Shown here: piece after piece, positions 1 to 6,601 of the stretch | Position numbering within the stretch: the stretch's first letter is position 1 | Layout: every line of letters starts with the position of its first letter | From: an uncultured Eubacteriales bacterium | GTDB lineage: Bacteria > Bacillota > Clostridia > Christensenellales > Aristaeellaceae | Reading direction: 5' to 3' | DNA length: 14,944 nucleotides | NCBI GenBank assembly: GCA_900553295.1 | Contig: USCR01000048.1 | Span: 1 to 14,944, forward strand | Notes under the pieces: model-generated | The model's input: the letters and a program-made list of their open reading frames with translations, nothing else | Told to the model about the DNA's origin: nothing | Database searches by the model: none | Translations under genes and position numbers: made by a program

Positions 1-1634
1 GGACAACAAAGTAATGCAGCACCTGCTGGAGAAAAATGGCTTTGTGCGCTGCGGCTGATCTTTTCCGTTTGGGTGTCCACGTTGGAGGTGGCCTCGTCCA
101 GGATGAGCATAGGGCTTTTCACCAGCATGGCCCGGGCGATGGTAAGCAGCTGCTTCTGTCCCTTGGAAATATTTCCGCCGTCGCCGGTAAGCAGGGTATC
201 GTACCCTTGCGGCAAAGAGAGGATGGTTTGGTGGATGTGTGCGGCCTTGGCGGCGGCAATCACATCGTCACGGGTAACATCCTGGGCGCCGTAGGCGATG
301 TTCTCATAAATGGTGCCTTCAAAAAGCCACGTGTCCTGCAAAACCATGGTATACTGCCGGCGCAGGCTTTGCCGCTGATAGGCGCGAATGTCCCGGCTGT
401 CCAGCATGGCCGCGCCTTGGGTAACGTCGTAGAAGCGCATGAGCAGGTTAATCAGCGTGGTCTTGCCACAGCCAGTGGCGCCCACAATGGCCACCACCTG
501 CCCGGGCGATACATCCAGGCTGATGTGGTGGAGAATTTCCTGCCCCGGTTGATATCCAAAGCAGATGTCCCGCAGGGAAACTGCGCCCTGACAATCGCGC
601 ACCGGCAGTGCGTCGGGGGAATCGGCGGGTTCGGGCTCTGCGTCAATCAGGGCCAGCACGCGCTCCGCAGCTGCCAGGGCGGACTGCAATTCGCTAATCA
701 GGTTGGCAAACTCGTTAATGGGACCGGAAAACTTGCGGGAATACAGCACGAAGGAGGATATGTTTCCCAGGGAAATACTGCCGCCCATGTACATCAGCGC
801 ACCAAAGAGACTGACCAGCGCCAAGGATAAATTGCTCAGAAAGTTGACCGTGGGGCCGGTGACGGAGCCGAAGGCATCGGCGTTATAGTTGGCTTCCACC
901 GCCGCGTTGCTCTTTTCCTCAAACTGAGCCTGGAAGATGTCCTCACGGCCGTAGGCCTTCACGGTTTTCAGTCCGCTGACCATCTCCTCCACGTATCCGT
1001 TCATTTCCCCCAGGGTGCGGCTGCGGGCACGGTAAAGCGGACGAACCCGCTTGGAACGATAACGGGTGAAGATGAGGGAGAGGGGAATGGTTACGGCAAA
1101 CACCAATACCAGTAAGGGCGACAGTGCCAGCATCATGTACAGGGAGCCGCCCACGGTGATGAGACTGGACAGCATCTGGGTCAGGTCGTTGGAAAGGGAA
1201 GCGTTGACGGTATCCACGTCATAGGAGTAAACGGAGATCACGTCACCGGTCTGGTGCGTGTCAAAGAAACTGACAGGCATCTCGCCCAGGCGCTGAAACA
1301 GATCCTTGCGCATTTGATAAACCACGCTGCGGCTGAGGCGCACCATCAGCCGGGCCAGCAGATAGCTCATCAGCGCCGAAGCCGCGGCGCACAGAATCAT
1401 CAAAAGCACATAGCGAAGTACCACCGGAAAATCCACGTTGCCGGGAATAATGGCATCAATGGCCGCGCCGGAAAGCCGCGGGGAAACCAGGGACAATATG
1501 TTGCCCGCCACGGAAAGCACAACGGCCAGAACAATCAGCCAAAGATGGGGACGGAAATATTGGAACAGGCGGCGCAAGACCTGCGTTGGACGGCGCTTGG
1601 GGCGCTCAAAGGCTCCACCGGGTCCACGATTCAT
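1..1634 (-). CDS. ABC exporter half-transporter, second subunit, 3' end lost at a junction
   Basis: This is a fused membrane-plus-ATPase subunit of a heterodimeric (type IV) ABC exporter, probably for drugs or amphipathic compounds. The N-terminal two thirds are the transmembrane domain. The ATPase domain shows Walker A GATGCGKTT from residue 385, a degenerate signature ISKGQ at 489-493, and Walker B with catalytic Glu514 followed by the D-loop SNVD at 517-520. Family resemblance stops just after TEK, about residue 525 (position 60). The frame stays open to position 1 but the text there is unrelated, so the switch His region and C-terminus are missing. The ATG at 1634 overlaps the stop of the upstream subunit (ATGA) and has AGGAGG upstream, which implies translational coupling. 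The canonical Glu with a degenerate signature is the mirror image of its partner, as expected in such heterodimers. Confidence 0.9.
   Translation of the reverse strand, partial: MNRGPGGAFERPKRRPTQVLRRLFQYFRPHLWLIVLAVVLSVAGNILSLVSPRLSGAAIDAIIPGNVDFPVVLRYVLLMILCAAASALMSYLLARLMVRLSRSVVYQMRKDLFQRLGEMPVSFFDTHQTGDVISVYSYDVDTVNASLSNDLTQMLSSLITVGGSLYMMLALSPLLVLVFAVTIPLSLIFTRYRSKRVRPLYRARSRTLGEMNGYVEEMVSGLKTVKAYGREDIFQAQFEEKSNAAVEANYNADAFGSVTGPTVNFLSNLSLALVSLFGALMYMGGSISLGNISSFVLYSRKFSGPINEFANLISELQSALAAAERVLALIDAEPEPADSPDALPVRDCQGAVSLRDICFGYQPGQEILHHISLDVSPGQVVAIVGATGCGKTTLINLLMRFYDVTQGAAMLDSRDIRAYQRQSLRRQYTMVLQDTWLFEGTIYENIAYGAQDVTRDDVIAAAKAAHIHQTILSLPQGYDTLLTGDGGNISKGQKQLLTIARAMLVKSPMLILDEATSNVDTQTEKISRSAQSHFSPAGAALLCC
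2..58 (+). pseudogene. GNAT acetyltransferase, C-terminal fragment
   Basis: The first bases read in one frame as an 18-residue tail, DNKVMQHLLEKNGFVRCG, and then a stop. The pattern of Asn, then MQ-LLEK-NGF--CG, is the acetyl-CoA-binding end of GNAT N-acetyltransferases, which in the family is normally followed by a further strand of roughly 10-20 residues. The stop falls right at the point where the neighbouring ABC transporter on the other strand also loses its family resemblance, so this gene too appears cut at the junction rather than naturally ended. The 5' part lies outside the window, so substrate and full function cannot be judged. The fragment is very short, and family assignment rests on this motif alone. 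Confidence 0.55.
57..62. other. Junction that truncates two genes
   Basis: Within these few bases the minus-strand ABC transporter stops matching its family and the plus-strand GNAT tail ends. The tetramer GATC sits at 57-60. Two unrelated genes truncated head-on at one point implies a DNA join: a rearrangement, a chimeric assembly, or a cloning or ligation artefact. The sequence alone does not separate these. Confidence 0.6.
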
Positions 1635-3346
1635 ATGGCCTCGACCTCCTCTCCCACTTGCAGGTGGTACAGTTCGCGGTACATGGGGCAGGTACGCATC
1701 AGTTCCTCATGGGACCCCAGGCCCACCTGCTGCCCCTGGTCCAGGACAAGAATTTGATCGCAATCCCGCACAGCGGTAACCCGCTGTGCCACAATCACCG
1801 TCGCGCTGAGCCCCTTGCGCTGCTTCAAGGCCCGGCGAAGATCTGCATCGGTTTTATAGTCCAAGGCAGAGGAACAGTCGTCCAGCAGCAAAATTTGCGG
1901 ATTTCCTGCCAGGGCGCGGGCGATGAGCAGGCGCTGCTTCTGCCCGCCGCTTAGGTTGGAGCCGCGGGACGTAAGCATGGCATCAAAGCCGTCTTCCTTT
2001 TGCAAAATGAAATCGGCCTGGGCTGTCCGGGCAGCCTGATGGACGGAATCAGCGCTGATTTCCCGGCCAAAGCGGATATTGGCGTCGATGGTATCGGCCA
2101 TGAGAAAATCGCTTTGGAGCACCACGCCAATGCGGCTGCGCAGGGCATCGTTGTCCAGGCTGCGCAAGGGTACCCCGGAGAGCAGGATCTCTCCCTCATC
2201 CGGGTCGTAGAAGCGCTGCAACAGGCTAAGCACCGTGGTTTTACCGCTGCCCGTGGGTCCGATGATCCCCAGGGTACCGCCGGGCTGTACGGCGAAGTTC
2301 AGCGGCCCAAGATCGGTGTGCACCTTATTATAGGAAAACCGGACATCCCGAAAACGGATTGCGCTCTGATCTTTTTGCACGGGCGCTGGCACAGGGGTAA
2401 GCTCCACAGGTGCGGTGAGAACCTCTTCCACGCGGCGGGCGCTGGCCGCACCCTTGGAGTAGAAGGTGAAGATTCGGGAGATCATCAGCAACGCATTCAA
2501 AATAATGGTGAAATAGCTTAGAAAGGCGATAATTTTGCCCGGCTGGGTCAGGCCGTATTGTACCCGCACGGCACCTACCCAGATCACCACCGCCAATCCG
2601 GCGCTGAGCAGAAAGTTCATCACCGGGCCGGTAAGGGCCATGGTGTTGGCAGCCTTCGCTTCCCGCTGCATGTTATCCCGGCTGATTTCGTCAAAACGGC
2701 GGCGTTCCCAGTCTGTTTTGGAAAGCGCCTTGATGACCCGGGCACCGGTCATGTTTTCCTGCACCTTGCGTACCAAACGGTCCAGACTTTGCTGGGACGC
2801 CTCGTACAAGCGTACACCGTGGCGGGAGGCGTACACCATGGTGATGCCCAGCAGCGGCAAGGTGGCAATGAGCACCAGGGAAAGCACCGGCTCCAGCGTC
2901 AGCGCCACCAGGATGCCGCCCAGCAGCAGCATGGGCGCACGTACGCCCAGGCGTTGCATGCGGTCAATCATTTGGTGAACATTATAGATGTCGCTGTTGA
3001 TGCGGGACATCAGGGATGGCACGGTGAAATGATCCACCTGGGCACAGGAAAGATGCATGGTCTTGTGGTACAGGTCAGAGCGCAGGCGGCGGGTAATATC
3101 CCGGGAAGTGGCGCAGGACATATAGTTGGCGATGGCATTACCAGCCAGTGCCAACAGAGAGCAAAGCACCATGAGCCCGCCCCGCAGCCACGCACCTTGA
3201 AGATCACCCACGGCGGCACAGTCATCCAGTATGGAGGAGAGCAGCCAGGGCAAGTAAAGCTCTATCACTGTGCCGCCGATTTTGATCACCATGGTCAGGC
3301 CGATCCTGGAGAGCTTGGGGCGGATATACTGATAAACTGTGCGCAT
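1631..3346 (-). CDS. ABC exporter half-transporter, first subunit (degenerate ATPase site)
   Basis: This 571-residue protein has an N-terminal transmembrane domain (about residues 1-310) and a C-terminal ATPase domain. It has Walker A GPTGSGKTT at 363-371, a perfect signature LSGGQ at 465-469, and Walker B ILLLDD at 485-490. Asp490 stands where the catalytic Glu should be. The switch histidine is also replaced: VAQR with Gln521 instead of the usual AHR. This is the degenerate-site pattern of LmrCD, BmrCD and TM287/288-type exporters, so the partner should supply the hydrolytic Glu and this subunit the intact LSGGQ. The ATG at 3346 shares one base with the stop of the marR gene (TGATG) and has GGGGGCAGG before it. 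A start 27 bases upstream is possible but lies inside marR and has a weaker site. Its 3' end overlaps the second subunit by 4 bases. Confidence 0.93.
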   Translation of the reverse strand: MRTVYQYIRPKLSRIGLTMVIKIGGTVIELYLPWLLSSILDDCAAVGDLQGAWLRGGLMVLCSLLALAGNAIANYMSCATSRDITRRLRSDLYHKTMHLSCAQVDHFTVPSLMSRINSDIYNVHQMIDRMQRLGVRAPMLLLGGILVALTLEPVLSLVLIATLPLLGITMVYASRHGVRLYEASQQSLDRLVRKVQENMTGARVIKALSKTDWERRRFDEISRDNMQREAKAANTMALTGPVMNFLLSAGLAVVIWVGAVRVQYGLTQPGKIIAFLSYFTIILNALLMISRIFTFYSKGAASARRVEEVLTAPVELTPVPAPVQKDQSAIRFRDVRFSYNKVHTDLGPLNFAVQPGGTLGIIGPTGSGKTTVLSLLQRFYDPDEGEILLSGVPLRSLDNDALRSRIGVVLQSDFLMADTIDANIRFGREISADSVHQAARTAQADFILQKEDGFDAMLTSRGSNLSGGQKQRLLIARALAGNPQILLLDDCSSALDYKTDADLRRALKQRKGLSATVIVAQRVTAVRDCDQILVLDQGQQVGLGSHEELMRTCPMYRELYHLQVGEEVEAI

Positions 3347-3783
3347 CAGTCCTGCCCCCTTTCCGTGGCCCATGCCTCAGCGCGGTCCGCCACACGGTTG
3401 AGCAGCGCGAGCAAGGTATCCGCTTCCTGGGGGGAAAGGCTGGCAGTAAGATAGTCGCTCCATTCCGTAAGCATCTGATGCAGCTGTGGAATGACTGCCT
3501 CCGCCTTGGGCGTGGGATAGACCCGCAGGGCACGGCGATCCTGGGCACAAGGGGTGCGGGTAATCCAGCCGTTTGTCTCCAGGGCAGCCAGCTTTCGGGC
3601 AACGCTGCTCTTGTGAACATGAAGGCCTTGCGCCAGCTCCTCCTGGGTTTGCCCCGGCTGACGGCAAATGCGCAGAATATACGGTACCTGGCAGCCGGAT
3701 AAGCTGGTGTCATCCAGCTGCGTATCACGGTACAGATTGGTACAACGGTTAATAATATTGATGGTACGTGTCAATATCTCCAT
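3346..3783 (-). CDS. MarR-family transcriptional regulator of the ABC exporter operon
   Basis: This 145-residue protein has the MarR winged-helix layout: N-terminal dimerisation helices, then the DNA-binding helix-turn-helix and wing at about residues 46-91 (LAQGLHVHKSSVARKLAALE, then the wing with DRRALRVYPT), then C-terminal dimerisation helices. MarR proteins are usually repressors released by small phenolic or amphipathic ligands, and many are encoded first in drug-exporter operons, as here. The ATG at 3783 has AAGGAG at a good distance. Its promoter and two similar 13-base dyads lie directly upstream, so autoregulation of the whole operon is likely. The ligand cannot be inferred. Confidence 0.92.
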   Translation of the reverse strand: MEILTRTINIINRCTNLYRDTQLDDTSLSGCQVPYILRICRQPGQTQEELAQGLHVHKSSVARKLAALETNGWITRTPCAQDRRALRVYPTPKAEAVIPQLHQMLTEWSDYLTASLSPQEADTLLALLNRVADRAEAWATERGQD

Positions 3784-3805
3784 GGCCGTCTCCTTGTGTA
3801 TTCAG

Positions 3806-3833
3806 TTGCTAGGTCAACGATTGCGTGCGCAAC
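3806..3833. promoter_or_regulatory. Two tandem candidate MarR operator sites
   Basis: The 13-mers TTGCGTGCGCAAC (3821-3833) and TTGCTAGGTCAAC (3806-3818) both fit TTGC-N5-CAAC and lie 15 bases apart, immediately downstream of the marR -10 box. The half-sites TTG/CAA with a short spacer resemble known MarR-family operators. Binding would block initiation or early elongation. Assignment to this MarR is inferred from position. Confidence 0.6.
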
Positions 3834-3834
3834 C

Positions 3835-3863
3835 ATTTTATAAAAAGGAAAGCAAAATGTCAA
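3835..3863 (-). promoter_or_regulatory. Promoter of the marR-ABC operon
   Basis: On the minus strand, TTGACA (3863-3858) and TAAAAT (3840-3835) are separated by exactly 17 bases, a near-perfect sigma-A promoter. Transcription should start near 3828, inside the first candidate operator, about 45 bases before the marR start codon. Confidence 0.8.
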
Positions 3864-3949
3864 GTCACTGGAAGGAAAAATATGGAAACAGCAAAGGGCG
3901 TGCAGCCACAGCCCTTGCTATTAGAATATGCTTAAATTTCCAATATACA

Positions 3950-3978
3950 TTGACAGATGAGGTATCTATAAATATAAT
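3950..3978 (+). promoter_or_regulatory. Consensus sigma-A promoter of the padR gene
   Basis: TTGACA (3950-3955) and TATAAT (3973-3978) are both perfect hexamers with a 17-base spacer. Transcription should start near 3985, just before the GGAGG at 3986-3990, so the leader would be only about 13 bases. A 7-base inverted repeat, ATACATT (3945-3951) and AATGTAT (3976-3982), overlaps both boxes and could be the regulator's own operator. Confidence 0.85.
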
Positions 3979-3997
3979 GTATCTCGGAGGTGAGCCT

Positions 3998-4324
3998 ATG
4001 GCGTTGACGGCGGATATCCTGCGGGGATATACGGACACCATCATCCTACGCCAGCTTGCGGCAGGCGACAGCTATGGCTACCAAATCAATAAGCAAGTGG
4101 CGCAAATAACAGACGGAATTTTTGAGATGAAGGAAGCGACGCTTTACACGGCCTTTCGACGGCTGGAAGGCGCGGGACTAATCCGTGCCTACTGGGGCGA
4201 TGAGCAAAGCGGAGCACGGCGGCGGTACTATGCCTTGACCGAAAGCGGCCGGGAACGGCTGCGTCAGGACTGCCTGGCATGGCAGGAAACCCGACGGCTG
4301 CTGGACAGGCTGCTGGAACCATGA
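3998..4324 (+). CDS. PadR-family transcriptional regulator
   Basis: This 108-residue protein is a small (subfamily 2 size) PadR regulator: a winged helix with a recognition region around residues 44-66 (MKEATLYTAFRRLEGAGLI), the typical wing GARRRYYALTESG at 72-84, and a short C-terminal dimerisation helix. PadR proteins are repressors of stress or envelope genes. The ATG at 3998 has GGAGG eight bases upstream. The same frame stays open far upstream, including an ATG at 3857, but a perfect promoter lies inside that extension and PadR proteins begin at this residue, so 3998 is preferred. It is followed after 41 bases by a DUF4097 protein, a frequent clostridial pairing, and the two are probably co-transcribed. 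Confidence 0.9.
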   Translation: MALTADILRGYTDTIILRQLAAGDSYGYQINKQVAQITDGIFEMKEATLYTAFRRLEGAGLIRAYWGDEQSGARRRYYALTESGRERLRQDCLAWQETRRLLDRLLEP

Positions 4325-4365
4325 CCCATACCGGATCGTGTCTGAATAAATAGGAGGAACAGCGT

Positions 4366-5424
4366 ATGAACGAAACTGTAAAGCGCATTGTGGAGATACT
4401 ATTTCAGGATACGGAAATGACCGAAGAAGTGCAGGCCATGCGGGACGAACTGATGGATAACTGCCAGCAGCGATATGAGGATCTGGTTGCCCAGGGGCGC
4501 AGCGAGGATGAAGCCATCGCCCTGGTGGTGGAGAGCCTCAAGGGCATGGAAGAAGTCATTGGCGCCTATCCGCGGTCAAGAAGTGCAGCGTCCCATGCCC
4601 AGGAAACGGATGAAGACGGCAGGGTACTGTATTTCCCCGCGGCGCAGGTAAAGCGGGTGGACGTTAACCTGCTCTCTCAGGATATAGCCCTGGTACCAGG
4701 ACAGGGCGACCAGGTGGTGGTTCACTTGAAGGGAAAGGAAGGCATCCATCTGAACGCGCGGCTGGCAGGCGAAACCCTGTACATTACCCGGCAGGAGGAA
4801 AACGCGGGAAAGGGCTCACGATGGTGGGGATGGGTATGGTTCTCTTCCTGGAGGGAAGAGGTGGAGGTGGAGCTTCCGGCTTCCTGCTGCCCCAGGCTAA
4901 CCGTACATACCACCAGCGGCGATTTGCGGATGCTGGACATCGCGGTTCAGGATGTACGCCTGGACACCATGAGCGGGGACATTACCCTACAGGTGGACCC
5001 GGCGCACCGCATGCGGGAGGTAATGCTCAAGAGCACCTCGGGGGACATCAACGTGACATGCAGTGCGGAGCGCATGGAGTTTCAAAGCATGAGTGGGGAC
5101 GTGACTTTCCGCGGAGATTGTCCTGAGCTCACAGCCCAGTCCATCAGCGGAGATGTGGACCTGCAGGGGTGCTTTGAACAGGCACGAATGAAGTCCACCA
5201 GCGGTGATATATGCCTTGAGGAACAGGGCCATGCCCTGCGCCAGGTGGATGCGAAAACCACCAGCGGGGATGTGGACATCCGCTTGCCCAAAGATACGCC
5301 CAGCGTTCATTTCACGGGAAAAAGCAGCGTAGGTGACATACGCAACCATTTCCCGGATTTGGGCATGGAAAATAGCGTATGCATCAACGCGCAAACCACC
5401 AGCGGAGACGTAAAAATCCGCTGA
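4366..5424 (+). CDS. HAAS-like helical domain plus DUF4097 beta-repeat protein (LiaX-like)
   Basis: This protein has 352 residues. Residues 1-70 are predicted helical and acidic, with RYEDLVAQGRSEDEAIALVV, resembling the HAAS/permease-prefix type signalling domains often encoded beside PadR regulators. Residues 90-352 are a beta-rich DUF4097 domain with a recurring T/S-x-SGD-(V/I/L) motif at 184, 203, 225, 243, 261, 279, 300 and 346 and a variant SVGD at 321, spaced 18-24 residues, as expected for a beta-helix or solenoid. Between them lies a Trp-rich segment, RWWGWVWFSSW (152-162). No signal peptide or clear transmembrane helix is visible. DUF4097 proteins include enterococcal LiaX, a surface sensor in antimicrobial-peptide stress. 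Here the likely role is envelope-stress signalling with PadR, inferred from context. AGGAGGA precedes the start. Confidence 0.82.
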   Translation: MNETVKRIVEILFQDTEMTEEVQAMRDELMDNCQQRYEDLVAQGRSEDEAIALVVESLKGMEEVIGAYPRSRSAASHAQETDEDGRVLYFPAAQVKRVDVNLLSQDIALVPGQGDQVVVHLKGKEGIHLNARLAGETLYITRQEENAGKGSRWWGWVWFSSWREEVEVELPASCCPRLTVHTTSGDLRMLDIAVQDVRLDTMSGDITLQVDPAHRMREVMLKSTSGDINVTCSAERMEFQSMSGDVTFRGDCPELTAQSISGDVDLQGCFEQARMKSTSGDICLEEQGHALRQVDAKTTSGDVDIRLPKDTPSVHFTGKSSVGDIRNHFPDLGMENSVCINAQTTSGDVKIR

Positions 5425-5430
5425 AACACA

Positions 5431-5468
5431 ACAAGAGCCGTGTTTCCGTCGGGAAGCACGGCTCTTGT
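5431..5468. terminator. Shared terminator hairpin between convergent genes
   Basis: The perfect 12-base arms ACAAGAGCCGTG (5431-5442) and CACGGCTCTTGT (5457-5468) enclose a 14-base loop with further pairing potential. The hairpin sits 6 bases after the DUF4097 stop and 11 bases after the stop of the convergent methyltransferase gene. It has short T-rich flanks on either strand (TTGTTT forward, TTGTTGTGTTT reverse), so it can act in both directions. Confidence 0.8.
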
Positions 5469-5479
5469 TTGCATGCGTG

Positions 5480-6601
5480 TCATTTATAAATAAAGAAGTT
5501 ACACTCCAATCTGCCATTGTACAGCCGGCGCACCTTGTCTGCACGGCGGCCATAACAGCGCTCAAAGCCCGGGTGGCTGGATATGGCGCAGAGGGACCAA
5601 CCGGGATGACGCTCCTTGAGCCGGCGCAGATCCCCGTAGAGCCGCTCGCAGCTTTTGCGGTCACTAAGCCGCTCGCCATAGGGCGGGTTGGCGATAAACA
5701 CTCCTTCCGTACCGGATAGCTGCAAGGTTTCCAGCGGCTGCTGGGTCAGGGTAATGCGTCCGCCCAGCTGCGCTTGCACTATGTGCCGCTTGGCCAGGGT
5801 CAGCGGCTCCTGATCGATGTCTGAGCCGCTCAAGTCATGGATGCGCTCGGGATCGTAGAGCTCCCGCGCTTGCGCGCGCAGGGCATCGGCTTCCGCCTGC
5901 GAAAAGAAAGAGAACTGCTCCATGGCAAAGGGACGGAAAAGCCCCGGCGCCCGGCGGGCCTGCTTAAAGGCAGCCTCGATGAGCAGCGTTCCCGTGCCAC
6001 AGCAAGGATCATGCAGGGCAAGGCCGGGCCGCCAGGGTGAAATCTCCAGCAGAGAGGCGGCCAATGTCTCCCGCAGCGGCGCTTCACCGTTCCAGGTGCG
6101 ATAACCGCGGCGGTTCAGCGCATCCCCACAGGCATCCAGGGTGATGCGCGCCACGTCCCCGTGCAGGGCCACATCGATGGGATAACTGACCCCGGTTTCC
6201 GAAAGCCAGTCCACATGCCAGGCGTGACGCAACCGCTCCACAATGGCTTTTTTGGTGATTGCCTGGCAGTCACGCACGCTCATCAGCTGACTGCGGGCGC
6301 ATTTTCCGGTAACGGGAATACGGGCGTTTCGGGGCAGAAACTCCTCCCATGGGACGGATTTCACCAGCTGAAACAGCTCCTCAAAGGTACGGGCCTCCGA
6401 CTGTGCCAGCATAAGCAATACCCGGTCCGCGCTGCGCAACCACAGACAGGCCCGGAAGGCATCGCTGGGAGAGCCCACAAAGGCAGCGCCACCATTCTGC
6501 GCCAGCACATCGCGCATGCCCAGTCGCTTCAGTTCTGCGGCTACAATGCCTTCCAGCCCAAAGGCGGCAGTGGCAAACCAGTGTAGTTCATTCAATCGCA
6601 T
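5480..6601 (-). CDS. rlmL: THUMP-domain class I SAM-dependent 23S rRNA methyltransferase (RlmL/YpsC family)
   Basis: This 373-residue protein has the COG0116 architecture: a short N-terminal ferredoxin-like part with ATAAFGLEGIVAAELK at 10-25, a THUMP RNA-binding domain to about residue 165, and a Rossmann methyltransferase domain. The SAM-binding motif DPCCGTGT lies at 198-205 and the catalytic motif NPPYGERL at 305-312, the N-P-P-Y type used for methylating exocyclic amino groups. E. coli RlmL makes m2G2445 in 23S rRNA. The exact target here is by homology, and the symbol is a family assignment. The length matches the Gram-positive YpsC form without the second (RlmK) domain. The ATG at 6601 overlaps the end of mutY by 10 bases, with AAGGAG 7 bases upstream, so translation is probably coupled. 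Confidence 0.9.
   Translation of the reverse strand: MRLNELHWFATAAFGLEGIVAAELKRLGMRDVLAQNGGAAFVGSPSDAFRACLWLRSADRVLLMLAQSEARTFEELFQLVKSVPWEEFLPRNARIPVTGKCARSQLMSVRDCQAITKKAIVERLRHAWHVDWLSETGVSYPIDVALHGDVARITLDACGDALNRRGYRTWNGEAPLRETLAASLLEISPWRPGLALHDPCCGTGTLLIEAAFKQARRAPGLFRPFAMEQFSFFSQAEADALRAQARELYDPERIHDLSGSDIDQEPLTLAKRHIVQAQLGGRITLTQQPLETLQLSGTEGVFIANPPYGERLSDRKSCERLYGDLRRLKERHPGWSLCAISSHPGFERCYGRRADKVRRLYNGRLECNFFIYK

Noticed and set aside
2558..3454. Long plus-strand open frame of 298 codons opposite the ABC exporter gene
   Set aside because: It lies antisense to clear exporter motifs, has no recognisable family pattern, and is rich in His, Gln and Gly as expected of shadow frames in G+C-rich genes.
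3893..3916. Hairpin AAGGGC/GCCCTT between marR and padR
   Set aside because: It is a short six-pair stem without a T-run, between divergent promoters where no transcript needs ending. Chance pairing is likely.
3857..3997. N-terminal extension or separate small protein ahead of padR, with a GGAAAG site before an ATG at 3857
   Set aside because: The extension is in frame with padR, but a perfect TTGACA-N17-TATAAT promoter lies inside it and PadR proteins begin at the 3998 ATG.
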